64,000 bases of DNA from Puniceicoccaceae bacterium (GCA_018402305.1 JAGYJE010000010.1:56452-120451), one strand, 5' to 3'; positions 19,123-30,290 are shown, counted from the first letter of the stretch. Program-made: numbers and translations. Notes: a model not told the origin generated them from the sequence alone.

Positions 19123-20634
19123 TCAGAAGGTTGAAACGCCGCTCCATTCCTGAAAGCGGTAGAGCCAGGTTTTCCAGCGCAGGGACCAGCCACTCTCGGC
19201 CCAGTCCGCGTAAGGCAGGCTCTCCAGATGGCCAGCACCATTTGTCCAGAGCGTCTCGAAGTAGCGGTCAAAGTCCCGGTTAAGCCCAGGGCTATTTTGA
19301 AAGAGTAAATTGGCCTCCAAATTCAAATTAGCCAGATTGCGCCGCGTCCAGTTGGCCGAACCGAGGAAGAGAAGGTTCTGTTGTGTCCCCTGAATACGCA
19401 GGACTTTGGCGTGAAACTGCTCCCCATGTGTAGCCGCCCAGCGGACCTCGATCGCACCGCCCGCGTCGAGCAACTCGGCCGCGACGGTCCGGTTTGGAAT
19501 GCCATTTTTGGCGCGCCCAAAGGCATCGCGATTGGCATCCAGGAGCAGACGGACCCGCGCACCCCGAGCCACTGCCTCCTTCAACGCCGCAACAACCTTG
19601 CGGTCAGAGAAGTAAAAGACGCCGGCGTCGATGCGGGCACCCGATCCGGTGCGGTTGAGCTGTAGAACGAGCTCATCCTGAATAGCACCCTCGCTTCGGT
19701 AGGCGACGCTCGCACCGCGGGGTTCCGCGGCGGGCAGGGCTTCCGGGCTGGGGAGTATCCCCCGAATGGCGGCGATCGCCTCAGCTGCCGCCGGAGCCAG
19801 AGCGCCCTGGACTTGCTTTGGGTCCTGCGATGACCACTCTGCAAGCTGTAACTCGGAGTGGGCCGCAAAAATAGCCACGGCCCCATCCACCAGTGCAGCG
19901 ACATTGGAGTGATTGGTACTCCCGTCTGCCGGGTTAAAACTCCCCATGAGCACACGCGGAGCAGCATCCCGGTAGCCTGTGATCAAAACCTTCCGGTGAT
20001 TTGCTTTGAAGAAAAGTAAGCGGCCAAGTTGTGGTAGGGTTAGTTTTTCGCCTTCGCCATCGAATGGATTAGGCACGAGACGTTGAACTCCGGCGGGCAG
20101 GTATTGACTCCAGAACGCAGCCTGCGGTGCATAAATCCGGTTAGAGTCCGGGAGCTTCGCGAGATCCGTGAAAATCACCGGGATATCGGCCGCGGCCATG
20201 CGCTTGTAAAAAACCGGAGCCTGGTCTCCGTAGATACGGTTGATCGGGTCGGTTAAGACGAGAATCGGCATTCCCGGTTTTTGGATACGTTTTTCGATAA
20301 GGGCATCGGCCAGCTCCCGGGCCAACGGACGCAGCTCACCCGATGCCTCGACCGCGCCACGCCAGGGGTTCCAAAGAAAGAAATCGGCGATGATAAAAGT
20401 CTCCGCCGCATCAATTTCCCCGAGGATCGTATCAAAAATCGCGTGCGATTGCACGTAAGTCTCCCGCTCCGTATCCCATGCGGTATGATCCAACAAGAGG
20501 CGGGCATCCTTAAACTGGAAACCCGGGCTGCTTAAATCCGTCCCCGGCGGCAGGTCTTTTTGCCGAAAGAGCACGTAGGGCAACAAGGCCACCCCGAGCA
20601 ACGCGCCTGTGAAAATCCAAAATAGCCTACGCAT
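19123..20634 (-). CDS. Phospholipase D/cardiolipin synthase-like protein
   Basis: Two HKD-type motifs: NHRKVLITGYRDAAPRVLMGSFNPADGSTN and FHAKVLRIQGTQQNLLFLGSANWTRRN. Confidence 0.82.
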   Translation of the reverse strand: MRRLFWIFTGALLGVALLPYVLFRQKDLPPGTDLSSPGFQFKDARLLLDHTAWDTERETYVQSHAIFDTILGEIDAAETFIIADFFLWNPWRGAVEASGELRPLARELADALIEKRIQKPGMPILVLTDPINRIYGDQAPVFYKRMAAADIPVIFTDLAKLPDSNRIYAPQAAFWSQYLPAGVQRLVPNPFDGEGEKLTLPQLGRLLFFKANHRKVLITGYRDAAPRVLMGSFNPADGSTNHSNVAALVDGAVAIFAAHSELQLAEWSSQDPKQVQGALAPAAAEAIAAIRGILPSPEALPAAEPRGASVAYRSEGAIQDELVLQLNRTGSGARIDAGVFYFSDRKVVAALKEAVARGARVRLLLDANRDAFGRAKNGIPNRTVAAELLDAGGAIEVRWAATHGEQFHAKVLRIQGTQQNLLFLGSANWTRRNLANLNLEANLLFQNSPGLNRDFDRYFETLWTNGAGHLESLPYADWAESGWSLRWKTWLYRFQEWSGVSTF

Positions 20635-20753
20635 GAGCAGGCAGCATTGGGATGTTCTTCTTTAATGCAAGCATCCGCAGCCCGGCTCCGAGCCTGTCTC
20701 GTTTTTTTCTTTCACCTGCCTGATTTCTGATTAGAGCTTGGCTGGCATACGCT

Positions 20754-21296
20754 ATGACACTTTTTCAAGCTACACTTTTCACTGCGATCTTTTTGATCGT
20801 CTTCGGGGCGCATTTCCTGTGGCACGGGATGCGGAGCGCACCGAGCGTGCAAGCCTTCCCCCGCTCACAGACCGCAGCCTACATTCTACTTGGAACCGCC
20901 GCCGCCTGGTTTCTATTCAAAATAACGCAACTTGGGCCGGCCGACTTCGGGCAATACAAGCATCTGCTCTTTGCGCTGTTTCTCGTCGTGGCGGTCGGCT
21001 CGTTTTACTACGTGCCGGACTTTTTGGCTGTGCGCGGCCTCGCGGCACTGATTCTCTTAACTGCCGGGGTGCTGCTTGATGCGGCCTACATGGAGTTGCC
21101 CCCCGCCCGTCTCTTTCTCGTCACCTTCGTTTACCTCGCCATTGTGCTTGCGCTCATCCTCGGGGCAAATCCCTACAAATTGCGCGATTTCCTGGGCTGG
21201 CTCTACAAGCAAGAACGAAGGCCGCGTATTTTTGGCGCTATCTTCGTCGCCTATGGCTTGCTACTGCTTGGCGTCGCCCTGACCTATCATGCCTGA
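20754..21296 (+). CDS. Hypothetical multi-pass membrane protein
   Basis: About 5-6 hydrophobic segments; stop overlaps gmk start. Confidence 0.75.
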   Translation: MTLFQATLFTAIFLIVFGAHFLWHGMRSAPSVQAFPRSQTAAYILLGTAAAWFLFKITQLGPADFGQYKHLLFALFLVVAVGSFYYVPDFLAVRGLAALILLTAGVLLDAAYMELPPARLFLVTFVYLAIVLALILGANPYKLRDFLGWLYKQERRPRIFGAIFVAYGLLLLGVALTYHA

Positions 21297-21873
21297 TTCA
21301 AAGCCCGGCCAACTCATCATTGTTTCCGGCCCCGCCGGAAGCGGCAAAACGACCGTGTGCAACCGTATGCTGGCAGAAATCCCGGGCCTCGAGCGAGTGG
21401 TTACCTCGACAACGCGCAAGCCGCGCCCGGGCGAAGTGAATACGGTCGATTACTACTTTTTCGACCGGCCAACCTTTCTGGCGAAGATCGAAGCGGGAGA
21501 ATTCTATGAGCACGCACGGGTCCACAGCCATCTCTACGGCACGCTGAAACGCGAAGTGCAGGATAAATTGGCAGCCGGCACAGACCTGCTCCTCAACATA
21601 GATGTGCAGGGAGCCGCGCACATGCGCCAAGTCGCGAAGGCCGATCCGCTGCTGCAAGGCAGGGTCTCAACAGTCTTTATCATGCCGCCCACTCTGGAGG
21701 AACTGGAGGCCCGCTTGCGCGGCCGCGGGACCGACCCCGAGGATGAAATCCAACGCCGCCTCCAAGTAGCCCGCGACGAAATGGCGCAAAGCGTGCACTA
21801 CGACCACACCATTTTGAGCGCGACCCCCGATGGGGACTTCGCCTCGCTGAAGCAAATTTACGAAGCCCTTTGA
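21289..21873 (+). CDS. gmk: Guanylate kinase
   Basis: [38 protein letters not shown]. Confidence 0.95.
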   Translation: MPDSKPGQLIIVSGPAGSGKTTVCNRMLAEIPGLERVVTSTTRKPRPGEVNTVDYYFFDRPTFLAKIEAGEFYEHARVHSHLYGTLKREVQDKLAAGTDLLLNIDVQGAAHMRQVAKADPLLQGRVSTVFIMPPTLEELEARLRGRGTDPEDEIQRRLQVARDEMAQSVHYDHTILSATPDGDFASLKQIYEAL

Positions 21874-21897
21874 AATAAGGGCACTTCCGGGCAGCTT

Positions 21898-23031
21898 TCA
21901 CCGCTGGGCTTTTCGAAAGGTCGACGGCGTGCTACCTGCTACACGGCGGAAAACCACGGTCATGCGCTCCGCATCGTTGAAGCCACAGAGTTCAGAAACA
22001 CGCCCGATCGGCTGATTTGTCTCCTGGAGCAGTTGCTTGGCGCGTGCGATGCGCATTCGGCACAGCATGGCCCAGGGTGTGCAACGATAGGTTTCCTGAA
22101 ACTTGCGCTCAAGGCTTCGCCGAGCGAGACGCAGCTCATGGCACATCCGGCCAACGCTAATCGGTTCCTGCAGATGCTCGGAGAGGTACAACATCGCACG
22201 GCGCAACTGGGTATCCTCAACCGCCAGAAAGTTAGCCGAGTGCCGCAGGACGACACTTCCCGGCGACACCAGGATGGGACGCTCCGGCGCTGGTTTCCCC
22301 GCAAGCAGATCGTGCATTGCCTCGCCCGCGAGACTGCCGATACGGTCCCAGGGGATAGCAACGCTGGACAGCATCGGGTAGCTCAATCCGCAGACGAGCT
22401 CGTCATTGTTGGCCCCAATGATGGCAACTTGCTCCGGCACCTCCAACCCCAGCTCTCGGCAAGTGCTGCACAGAAAACGGCCGAGCGGGTCGTGCACGGC
22501 AAAGATCCCAACCGGCTTCGGTAGCCCCCGCAGCCAATCATTTAAAAGCGCATCGGGCTCCAAAAAGTGCTCACTGTAGCCGATATTCTTGATAACCGTC
22601 TCAGTAGGCACCGGAACTGCGCTACCGACCTGACGCAAAAACCCCTCAATGCGCTGATTCGAGTAGGGGGTGTTCGTGCCCAAACAGGCGAGGCTGCGGA
22701 ACCCCGCCTGCTGGAGTGCCTCCGCCGCTGCTGCACCCACGGCCCAGTCGTCGACATCTATACTGGCGACCCCGGGGAAGGTCTCATCCGTATCAACGAT
22801 CACGGACGGCAGACCTAAGCCCAGTAGGCCCTCGGTCACTTCGGGTAACCATTCCGTAATCAAGCCTCCCGGCTGCAAGGCATGCAACCGCTCAATCAGC
22901 TCGGCTGTGGGCCGGTGGATATCGAGAACCCGAAAATCCTGCTGCGCCCCAACATAGGGCATCAAAGCCGGCGTCAAACGACGCAGAAATACCTCGCTCA
23001 TGACGATCGCGATTTGATGGCAACGGCTCAT
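21898..23031 (-). CDS. xylR: AraC-family regulator with periplasmic-binding-like sensor domain (XylR type)
   Basis: C-terminal AraC HTH (RRSLERKFQETYRCTPWAMLCRMRIARAKQLLQETNQPIGRVSELCGFNDAERMTVVFRR); divergent from xylAB. Confidence 0.85.
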   Translation of the reverse strand: MSRCHQIAIVMSEVFLRRLTPALMPYVGAQQDFRVLDIHRPTAELIERLHALQPGGLITEWLPEVTEGLLGLGLPSVIVDTDETFPGVASIDVDDWAVGAAAAEALQQAGFRSLACLGTNTPYSNQRIEGFLRQVGSAVPVPTETVIKNIGYSEHFLEPDALLNDWLRGLPKPVGIFAVHDPLGRFLCSTCRELGLEVPEQVAIIGANNDELVCGLSYPMLSSVAIPWDRIGSLAGEAMHDLLAGKPAPERPILVSPGSVVLRHSANFLAVEDTQLRRAMLYLSEHLQEPISVGRMCHELRLARRSLERKFQETYRCTPWAMLCRMRIARAKQLLQETNQPIGRVSELCGFNDAERMTVVFRRVAGSTPSTFRKAQR

Positions 23032-23159
23032 CCCCTAACGTTAAGCACCCTCCTGCCGTAAATCAACAGAATATAGGCGCATTTTGCGGTGTCGGCCACA
23101 CAGCCCTTTCTGCTAAACTGTTCGCAGTTATTCATTAAACACTCCAAACCACACAAAAC

Positions 23160-24464
23160 ATGCACTATTTTGATTGCGGCAAAATCCAATACGAGGGCCC
23201 CAGCTCCAAGAATCCTCTCGCCTTCAAACACTATGATCCCAGCGCAGTCATTGCGGGAAAAACGATGAAGGCGCACCTTCGCTTCGCGGCGCCGTATTGG
23301 CATGTCATGCGGAACGAGCTGAGTGATCCCTTTGGTCCCGGCACGGCTCAGATGCCTTGGGACGACCGCTCCAATGCGGTCGAAAACGCGCTTGCCCGGA
23401 TCGACGTCTTTTTTGAATTCCTCGAAAAGACAGGGATTGATTTCTACTGCTGGCACGACCGCGACATTGCACCGGAGCTGAATGACCTGGCCGCCTCTAA
23501 CGCGGCGCTGGATGCCGTGGTGGAGAAGCTCAAGGCCAAGCAAAAAGAAACCGGCGTGCAATTGCTTTGGGGCACCGCATGTCTTTTCCAGCATCCCCGC
23601 TACGCGCAGGGAGCCGCCACTTCCCCGGATGCCCGGGTCTATGCCTACGCGGCGGCCCAGGTAAAGAAGGCACTGGAGTGCACCCACGCGCTGGATGGGC
23701 TGGGCTACACTTTCTGGGGCGGCCGGGAAGGCTATGCCACCTTGCTCAACACCGATATGAAGCGCGAACTCGATCACCTCGCGGCCTTCCTCCACATGGC
23801 GGTCGATCATGCCAAAAAGATCGGTTTTCAAGGGCCGTTCTACATCGAGCCCAAACCACGCGAGCCGTCCACTCACCAGTACGATTCCGACGCGGCAGCC
23901 TGCCTTAACTTTCTCCGCGAATACGGGCTCATGGATCACTTCAAACTCAATATCGAGACCAACCACGCGACCCTGGCCGGGCACACCATGGAGCATGAGC
24001 TCACCGTCAGCGCCAATGCGGGTCGACTGGGCAGTATCGATGCGAACCGTGGTGACACCCTCGTCGGCTGGGATACGGATCAATTTCCCACCGATATCTA
24101 CCTGACCACGCAGGTCATGCTCGTCGTGCTCGAGATGGGTGGTTTCACCACCGGTGGACTCAACTTCGATGCGAAGCGTCGCCGCGAGTCGCACGAGCCG
24201 ATTGATCTGATTCATGCTCATATCGGCGGGATGGATGCATTTGCCCGTGGACTGAAGATCGCTCACGCCATTCGCGAGGATGGTCGCCTCGGCGACTTCG
24301 TGAAAGCCCGTTACAGCAGCTTCGACAGCGATATCGGCGCTCAGGTGGAAGCCGGTGAAGCGAGCTTCGAAAGCCTTGAGGCTTACGCATTGCAGGGGGG
24401 AGAGCCGGCCCTCGCCAGCGGTCGCCAGGAAATGCTGGAAAACCTCATCAACGAATTTATCTAA
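23160..24464 (+). CDS. xylA: Xylose isomerase
   Basis: [80 protein letters not shown]. Confidence 0.97.
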   Translation: MHYFDCGKIQYEGPSSKNPLAFKHYDPSAVIAGKTMKAHLRFAAPYWHVMRNELSDPFGPGTAQMPWDDRSNAVENALARIDVFFEFLEKTGIDFYCWHDRDIAPELNDLAASNAALDAVVEKLKAKQKETGVQLLWGTACLFQHPRYAQGAATSPDARVYAYAAAQVKKALECTHALDGLGYTFWGGREGYATLLNTDMKRELDHLAAFLHMAVDHAKKIGFQGPFYIEPKPREPSTHQYDSDAAACLNFLREYGLMDHFKLNIETNHATLAGHTMEHELTVSANAGRLGSIDANRGDTLVGWDTDQFPTDIYLTTQVMLVVLEMGGFTTGGLNFDAKRRRESHEPIDLIHAHIGGMDAFARGLKIAHAIREDGRLGDFVKARYSSFDSDIGAQVEAGEASFESLEAYALQGGEPALASGRQEMLENLINEFI

Positions 24465-24477
24465 GCGGCCCGGAATC

Positions 24478-26037
24478 ATGTGGACTCTCGGCATCGACGC
24501 CTCCACTCAGAGTTGCTCTGCGGTGGTGATTGACACGGAGGTCGGTGTCGTCGTGACGGAAGCTTCGGTGAACTTTGGTCAATCCTTACCGCACTACGGA
24601 GCGCCCTCCGGCTTTATCCCTGGTGGTTCCGGCGGGGAGGTGCAGAGCGATCCCCGAATGTGGCTCGACGCTCTCGAACTGCTTTTTGAAGCCCTCGGCG
24701 CGCAATGCGATCTGTCGCGGATTGCTGCCATCTCCGGCGCAGGTCAACAGCATGGCTCGGTTTATTTGAACGAGGCCTGGCCACGCGTACTCACCGGGCT
24801 CTCAACGGAGGATTCGTTGGCCAGCCAGATCGGCCCCTGCTTATCCCGCGAGACCGCCCCCATCTGGATGGATACCTCTACCGCAGCGGAGTGTGCGGAA
24901 ATCAACGCAGCACTCGGCGGCTCTGATAGGGTCTGCGCCAAATCCGGCTCGATCGCGATCGAGCGCTTCACCGGCCCCCAAATCCGGCGTTTTTATAAAA
25001 AGGACCCCAGCGCCTACGAGCAAACGGAGTCAATCCATCTGGTCAGCTCTTTCCTTTGCTCAGTCCTCTCTGGGCGTAATGCTCCCATTGATACAGGAGA
25101 TGGCGCCGGCATGAATTTACTCAACATTAACGACTGGTCTTGGGACCCGGAGCTTCTCGAAGCCACCGCACCCGACCTGGCCCGCAAGCTGCCATCGGTC
25201 GCGGACGGAGCGAGCACCGTCGGCCCACTGGCGGATTACTTTGTCCGAAAATACGGCTTTTCCGCAGACACCGCCATCACTGTTTTCACCGGTGACAACC
25301 CCAGCAGCCTAGTCGGCATGGGCGCGAGTCGCCCGGGCCGTCCGGTTATTTCCCTCGGCACATCGGATACCTTCTTTGCAGCGATGCCTGGCGCCGTTGC
25401 GGACCCCGGTGGCTGCGGTCATGTTTTCGGGAATCCGCTGGGTGGGTGTATGTCACTACAATGCTTCGTCAATGGCTCGCTCGCCCGCGAGGCCGTGAAG
25501 GATCGCTTCAGTTACGACTGGGGTCAATTCAGCGAAGCTTTGGAAGCCACACCCCCCGGTAACGGAGGCAGGGTCATGCTGCCGTTCTTTCAGCCGGAAA
25601 TCAGCCCACGCATTGACGCGACAGGCCCCCGCCTGCGGGGTGATGCCGCTTTCGAGCGCTGGGAGCAACCCGCGGTGGCCATCCGTGCCTGCGTCGAGGG
25701 CCAATTCATCAATATGCTCCAGTGCACGAGCTGGATGCGGCTCAATCCGGAGGTCCTTTACCTGACCGGCGGCGCTTCGAAAAATGATGCGCTCGCCCAG
25801 ATCGTGGCGGACGTTTTTCAAGTTAAGGTGCAACGGCTCGCGGTGAGCGGCTCGGTTGCCCTGGGGGCGGCCATGCGCGCTGCGCATAACCGGGGAGGCA
25901 TTGCGCTGGAGGCACTGGAAGCCGCCTTCTGCCAACCCGAGCCAAACAGTCTTCTCAAACCGCAGGTCCATTCGGCGGTCTACCTGCAAAGTATGGAGCG
26001 AATCGCCGAGTTGAAGTCCGCGTGGATTGATACATAA
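24478..26037 (+). CDS. xylB: Xylulokinase
   Basis: MWTLGIDASTQSCSAVVID start preferred over track start 24355 (which overlaps xylA); AISGAGQQHGSVYL, GDNPSSLVGMG, LTGGASKNDALAQIVADVF. Confidence 0.93.
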   Translation: MWTLGIDASTQSCSAVVIDTEVGVVVTEASVNFGQSLPHYGAPSGFIPGGSGGEVQSDPRMWLDALELLFEALGAQCDLSRIAAISGAGQQHGSVYLNEAWPRVLTGLSTEDSLASQIGPCLSRETAPIWMDTSTAAECAEINAALGGSDRVCAKSGSIAIERFTGPQIRRFYKKDPSAYEQTESIHLVSSFLCSVLSGRNAPIDTGDGAGMNLLNINDWSWDPELLEATAPDLARKLPSVADGASTVGPLADYFVRKYGFSADTAITVFTGDNPSSLVGMGASRPGRPVISLGTSDTFFAAMPGAVADPGGCGHVFGNPLGGCMSLQCFVNGSLAREAVKDRFSYDWGQFSEALEATPPGNGGRVMLPFFQPEISPRIDATGPRLRGDAAFERWEQPAVAIRACVEGQFINMLQCTSWMRLNPEVLYLTGGASKNDALAQIVADVFQVKVQRLAVSGSVALGAAMRAAHNRGGIALEALEAAFCQPEPNSLLKPQVHSAVYLQSMERIAELKSAWIDT

Positions 26038-26230
26038 ACAAAGTACTCCGGCAATCGCCGGGACCGGCTGATCCGCCGTCTGGCGGTGATACCGAAAATT
26101 TTCTTTCGCATTGTCTTTAGGACCTACTTTGGGTATCGAGGCATTATCGCGATAAAAGATCGTTCATTCTTTTTCCGCTCCATCTCTATTTTTCGGCTGT
26201 TACCTTGACTCTATCTGCCGCAGAAGTTGC

Positions 26231-26264
26231 CAACAATCTCATATCAACAATCTCATATCAACGA
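26231..26264. repeat. 14-bp tandem repeat CAACAATCTCATAT, about 2.4 copies
   Basis: caacaatctcatatcaacaatctcatatcaacga. Confidence 0.7.
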
Positions 26265-26380
26265 TCTCCTTCTGATGTAAGCGCCGTCCCCGAAGACGCC
26301 TCAACCCGCGTCCTAAGATAGGCCGTTAGAGCCCGACAGCGACCTTTCCTTTCAACTACGAATTTTCTTATCGTTCTCCC

Positions 26381-26947
26381 ATGGGTCGCAATTCAATTCA
26401 CAAAATCAAACGTCCACCCCGCCACTCAAAGGGGCCGACCATCGTCTATCTGGAAAATGAAGATGATCTCTTCGAGCTGATCGAAAATACGGATCAACCA
26501 CTCATTCTCATTTTGGAGGGGGTGCAAGATCCGCACAACCTGGGGGCTTGCCTGCGCACCGCTTCGGGTGCGGGCGTCACCGCCGTGCTCGCTCCGGTCA
26601 AAGGGGCCTGCGGCATCACACCCACGGTGCGTGATATCTCCTGCGGCGGGGCCGATGATGTGCCCTTTCTCCGAATCAAAAATATCGGTATGCTTCTGCG
26701 GAAATTCCATGACAAGGGTATCCAAATCGTGGGCACGTCCGACCGGGGCAATGACTCGCTCTACGACGTCGACCTGACTCTGCCGACTGCTTTTGTTCTT
26801 GGCAGCGAGGGCTGGGGACTTCGCAAAGTAACGGGGGATCTTTGCGACCACCTCGTCAGCATCCCCATGGCCGGGACGGTTGACTGCCTCAATGTTTCCG
26901 TCTCGGCGGGCGTTTGCCTTTACGAGACCGTGCGCCAGCGCTTGTGA
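26381..26947 (+). CDS. TrmH/SpoU-family RNA 2'-O-methyltransferase (RlmB-like, short)
   Basis: LILEGVQDPHNLGACLRTASGAGV, FVLGSEGWGLRK, IPMAGTVDCLNVSVSAGVCLYE. Confidence 0.9.
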   Translation: MGRNSIHKIKRPPRHSKGPTIVYLENEDDLFELIENTDQPLILILEGVQDPHNLGACLRTASGAGVTAVLAPVKGACGITPTVRDISCGGADDVPFLRIKNIGMLLRKFHDKGIQIVGTSDRGNDSLYDVDLTLPTAFVLGSEGWGLRKVTGDLCDHLVSIPMAGTVDCLNVSVSAGVCLYETVRQRL

Positions 26948-26956
26948 GCCGATTTC

Positions 26957-27364
26957 ATGGGCATCCATCTGGAGGTTTTCGTCTACGGCACCCTCAAACC
27001 GGGCGGCCACTACTGGCCGCAGTTCTGCGAGGGCAAAGTCGCGCGATCCCAGCCCGCTAAAATTCACGGCGAGCTCTACGACTTGCATGTCGGGTATCCG
27101 GGCCTGCGACTGCGAGGCCAGGATTGGGTGCACGGCTACTTGCTCGAACTCAAAGAACCGGTTCACCTGGACGGACTCGACTACCTGGAAGGCTACGCCC
27201 CGGATCGCCCGGAATCAGAAAACGAATATAATCGCTTCCGCGTGCCCTGCTACGACGAATCTGGCCAGCCGCTCGGCGAGGTCTGGGCTTACGAAATTAC
27301 CTCAACTGCCTTCGCCAGGCACCGCACCACTCGTATCGAAGGTGGGAATTGGCCGGTGGACTGA
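26957..27364 (+). CDS. Gamma-glutamylcyclotransferase-like family protein
   Basis: VFVYGTLKPGG...WVHGYLLEL...LDGLDYLEGY. Confidence 0.85.
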   Translation: MGIHLEVFVYGTLKPGGHYWPQFCEGKVARSQPAKIHGELYDLHVGYPGLRLRGQDWVHGYLLELKEPVHLDGLDYLEGYAPDRPESENEYNRFRVPCYDESGQPLGEVWAYEITSTAFARHRTTRIEGGNWPVD

Positions 27365-27365
27365 A

Positions 27366-27402
27366 TAAAAAAAGCCCCGGCCGCTTTGCAGCGGACGGGG
27401 CT
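27366..27402 (-). terminator. Intrinsic terminator for the minus-strand phosphofructokinase gene
   Basis: agccccggccgc-tttgca-gcggacggggct stem followed on minus strand by a T-run (plus-strand aaaaaaa at 27366-27372). Confidence 0.75.
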
Positions 27403-27430
27403 CGATAAAATTTAGTTTTAGCAGTTGGGC

Positions 27431-28693
27431 TTACTCCACCGCGTGGGCACCCAACTTCCGCTCGACTTTTTCGATGCTCAGCTTCACGAGTGCGGGCACA
27501 CCGTTCTCGTAGGGCACCTTAACTTCACCCTGAATGAGCGGCAGGGCGTATTTGTAGAAGTTGAAGTTCATGCTGACGCCATCTTCGTTGATCCAGCTTT
27601 CCGGAAGCTTTTTCACCCCGTTCGCGATTTCCGAAAGGTCAGCGAGGCCAGTGCCACAGGTGTAAGTATCCTCATCACCGCGAAGCAGTGTGACCATCTT
27701 GTCGGTGTGACCGGCGACGGCAGCCTGAACGGCCGCTTGGCCGGCGAGGTAGGCCTCGTCGTTATCCGTCTGCGAGGAGCAGTGCACGGCCGCGCGCTGC
27801 GCCATGCCGAGCTTGACCGAGCGCGCCTTCACTTGGAGGCTTTCTTCCGCAAGAGCACGCAGGTATTCGCCCGCGCCGCCGAGTTGCGAGTGGCCAAAGG
27901 CATCCGCGCCCGCGCTGTCGGTCGAGACGTAGTTGCCATCCGCGTCGACAAGTCCTTCGCCGACCACGACGACGCAGTATTTTTCCTTTTGCAGGACGTG
28001 TTGCACGTCGGCGATGAATTTCTCCGGCGAGAACGCGACTTCTGGAAGGTAGATCAGGTGCGGTGCGGCCTTCGGCTCGTCGCGGCGTTTTGCCAGGGCG
28101 GCCCCGGCAGCAATCCAGCCGGCACTGCGCCCCATGACTTCGATGATCTGGACCAGGTCGTGTTGCCCCATGGCTGCGTTGTCTGCCGCGATTTCCTTAA
28201 CGGTGGTCGCGATGTATTTAATGACGGAGCCGTAACCAGGCGTGTGGTCCGTCGTGACGAGGTCGTTATCAATCGTCTTGGGGATCCCGATGACACGGAG
28301 GGCATAGCCGCGCTCCTGCGCCAGTTTGGAGATTTTATCCGCGGTATCCTGCGAGTCGTTCCCACCGGCGTAGAAAAAATAGCGAATGTTATGCGCTTCA
28401 AAAACTGCCAGCACCCGGTCGAAATCGGCCTGCTTTTTGAGTTTATAGCGGCAAGTGCCCAGCGCTGCTCCCGGGGTGTAACGCAGGCCACGGATAGTCT
28501 GCTGCGACTCGGCAGCGAGGTCGATCAGCTGTTCGTTTAAAATCCCGAGCACACCATTGAGCCCACCGTAGATTTCTTCAATGCACTCATGGTTGAGCGC
28601 TTCGGCAACGGCGCCGGAGAGGCTGGCGTTGATAACAGAAGTTGGGCCGCCGGATTGAGCGATGAGACAGTTTCCTTCGAGTTGTTCTGACAT
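27431..28693 (-). CDS. 6-phosphofructokinase, probably PPi-dependent
   Basis: AQSGGPTSVINAS, YAGGNDSQDTADKIS, IGIPKTIDNDLVTTDHTPG, VEVMGR-like EVMGRSAGWIAAG. Confidence 0.9.
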   Translation of the reverse strand: MSEQLEGNCLIAQSGGPTSVINASLSGAVAEALNHECIEEIYGGLNGVLGILNEQLIDLAAESQQTIRGLRYTPGAALGTCRYKLKKQADFDRVLAVFEAHNIRYFFYAGGNDSQDTADKISKLAQERGYALRVIGIPKTIDNDLVTTDHTPGYGSVIKYIATTVKEIAADNAAMGQHDLVQIIEVMGRSAGWIAAGAALAKRRDEPKAAPHLIYLPEVAFSPEKFIADVQHVLQKEKYCVVVVGEGLVDADGNYVSTDSAGADAFGHSQLGGAGEYLRALAEESLQVKARSVKLGMAQRAAVHCSSQTDNDEAYLAGQAAVQAAVAGHTDKMVTLLRGDEDTYTCGTGLADLSEIANGVKKLPESWINEDGVSMNFNFYKYALPLIQGEVKVPYENGVPALVKLSIEKVERKLGAHAVE

Positions 28694-28761
28694 ATGCGTA
28701 TTTTGGTGTTTAAAGTGAACGATTGGGTTGTGTGTAAGCGGGCGCTTTCTGAAAGCAATCT

Positions 28762-30186
28762 TTAAAGAATGTCTCCTGGAGCATAGTTGGCCGCAGAGGG
28801 CGCATGGGCCGCCTCTTCACGAACCGCCTCACAGAATTTCTCGACTTGGGTCGAGGCCAGCCCGGTCATCGCCTGCGCCCGGCCCATCATTTCGGTCAGC
28901 GCCTCCAGGGAGAGGCCAAGGCGGGCATCGCCTACCAATCGCTCGACCAGGTTATTACTGGTGATCTCGCCGGCACGCAAGTCGCGCACCGTCTGGACGG
29001 CATGTTCTTTAATCGCCTCGTGAGCCTCCTCGCGACCCGCTCCAGCGCGAACGGCCTCCATGAGCACCGTGGTCGTTGCCAGAAAGGGACCGTAGCGCTG
29101 GTTTTCCTGGTCGATCATCGCCGGGTAGACTTCCATCTGACTGAGGATTGTGAGAAAGGTGTCCAGCAGTCCATCGATCGCGAAAAAGCTATCCGGAAGG
29201 AAGACGCGGCGGACCACCGAGCAGGAGACATCGCCCTCGTTCCATTGGTCGCCCGCGAGTTCGGCCGCCATGGTGAGGTACCCCTTGAGAATCACCGCAA
29301 AGCCATTCAGGCGTTCGCAACTGCGGCTGTTCATCTTGTGCGGCATGGCCGAGGACCCAACCTGCCCTTTGGCAAAGCCCTCACTGGCCAGCTCATGTCC
29401 GGCCATGATGCGCAAGGTCTTGGCAAAGCTGGACGGTCCCGAGGCCAGGCGCACGAAAACCGAGACGACCTCGAAATCAAGACCGCGCGGATAGACCTGC
29501 CCGACCGTGTCGAGTGACGCCCCTACCCCAAGATGATCGAGTATGCGCGCCTCCAGAGAGGCGACTTTTTCAGCATCACCCTCAAAAAGTGTCAGCAAGT
29601 CCATTTGCGTGCCGACCGGCCCTTTCAGCCCGCGCACTGGATAGTTGTTGATAATGCGGTCCAACTCCCGTGCGGCGCAGAGCAGGTCCTCTCCAAACAT
29701 GGCAAGGCGCTTGCCAAAGGTTGTGGGCTGGGCAGGCACATTGTGCGTGCGCGCGGTGATTACGAGGGCCTTCCACTGCTCAGCACGATCCGCCACTTTA
29801 AGAAGCGCCGCCACGGCTTTCGTGCGGACAAGCTCGAGCGCCTGTATGATCTGCAATTGCTCAACGTTTTCGGTGAGATCCCGACTGGTCAGGCCCTTAT
29901 GAATGTGCTCGTAGCCGGCAAGGTCGCAGAACTCCTCGATGCGCGCCTTCACATCATGCCGCGTGATAGCCTCGCGGCGGTTGATCGAGTCGAGGTCAAT
30001 CCTGCCTTTGACGCGTTCGTAGGCATCAATGGCTGCCTGCGGAATTTCCAGCCCAAGATCTTTTTGGGCCTTCAAGACCGCGATCCAATAGTCTCGCTCC
30101 AGAGCGATGCGTCCTTCCGCACTCCAGATGGCTTGCATCGGCTTGGAGGCGTAACGGGTGGCGAGAACGTTAGGTAGGTTGTTCAT
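28762..30186 (-). CDS. purB: Adenylosuccinate lyase
   Basis: IHKGLTSRDLTENVEQ, KGPVGTQMDLL, GQVGSSAMPHKMNSRSCERLNG. Confidence 0.95.
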   Translation of the reverse strand: MNNLPNVLATRYASKPMQAIWSAEGRIALERDYWIAVLKAQKDLGLEIPQAAIDAYERVKGRIDLDSINRREAITRHDVKARIEEFCDLAGYEHIHKGLTSRDLTENVEQLQIIQALELVRTKAVAALLKVADRAEQWKALVITARTHNVPAQPTTFGKRLAMFGEDLLCAARELDRIINNYPVRGLKGPVGTQMDLLTLFEGDAEKVASLEARILDHLGVGASLDTVGQVYPRGLDFEVVSVFVRLASGPSSFAKTLRIMAGHELASEGFAKGQVGSSAMPHKMNSRSCERLNGFAVILKGYLTMAAELAGDQWNEGDVSCSVVRRVFLPDSFFAIDGLLDTFLTILSQMEVYPAMIDQENQRYGPFLATTTVLMEAVRAGAGREEAHEAIKEHAVQTVRDLRAGEITSNNLVERLVGDARLGLSLEALTEMMGRAQAMTGLASTQVEKFCEAVREEAAHAPSAANYAPGDIL

Positions 30187-30290
30187 GGTGATTCTGCAAT
30201 GAGGAAACCAACCAAACTACGAAACACCGCAGGCCATGCGATACAAAAACGGTAAAATTTGGCGATCGCTCAGCTCAGGGCATAGAACGC

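Noticed and set aside
23033-23159. TAACGTTA palindrome in the xylR-xylA intergenic region as xylose operator
   Set aside because: Only 8 bp and single; not enough to call a site without comparison.
23028-24506. 492-aa minus-strand ORF opposite xylA
   Set aside because: Antisense shadow of a clear xylose isomerase.
27425-28540. 371-aa plus-strand ORF opposite phosphofructokinase
   Set aside because: Antisense shadow; no family-like motifs.
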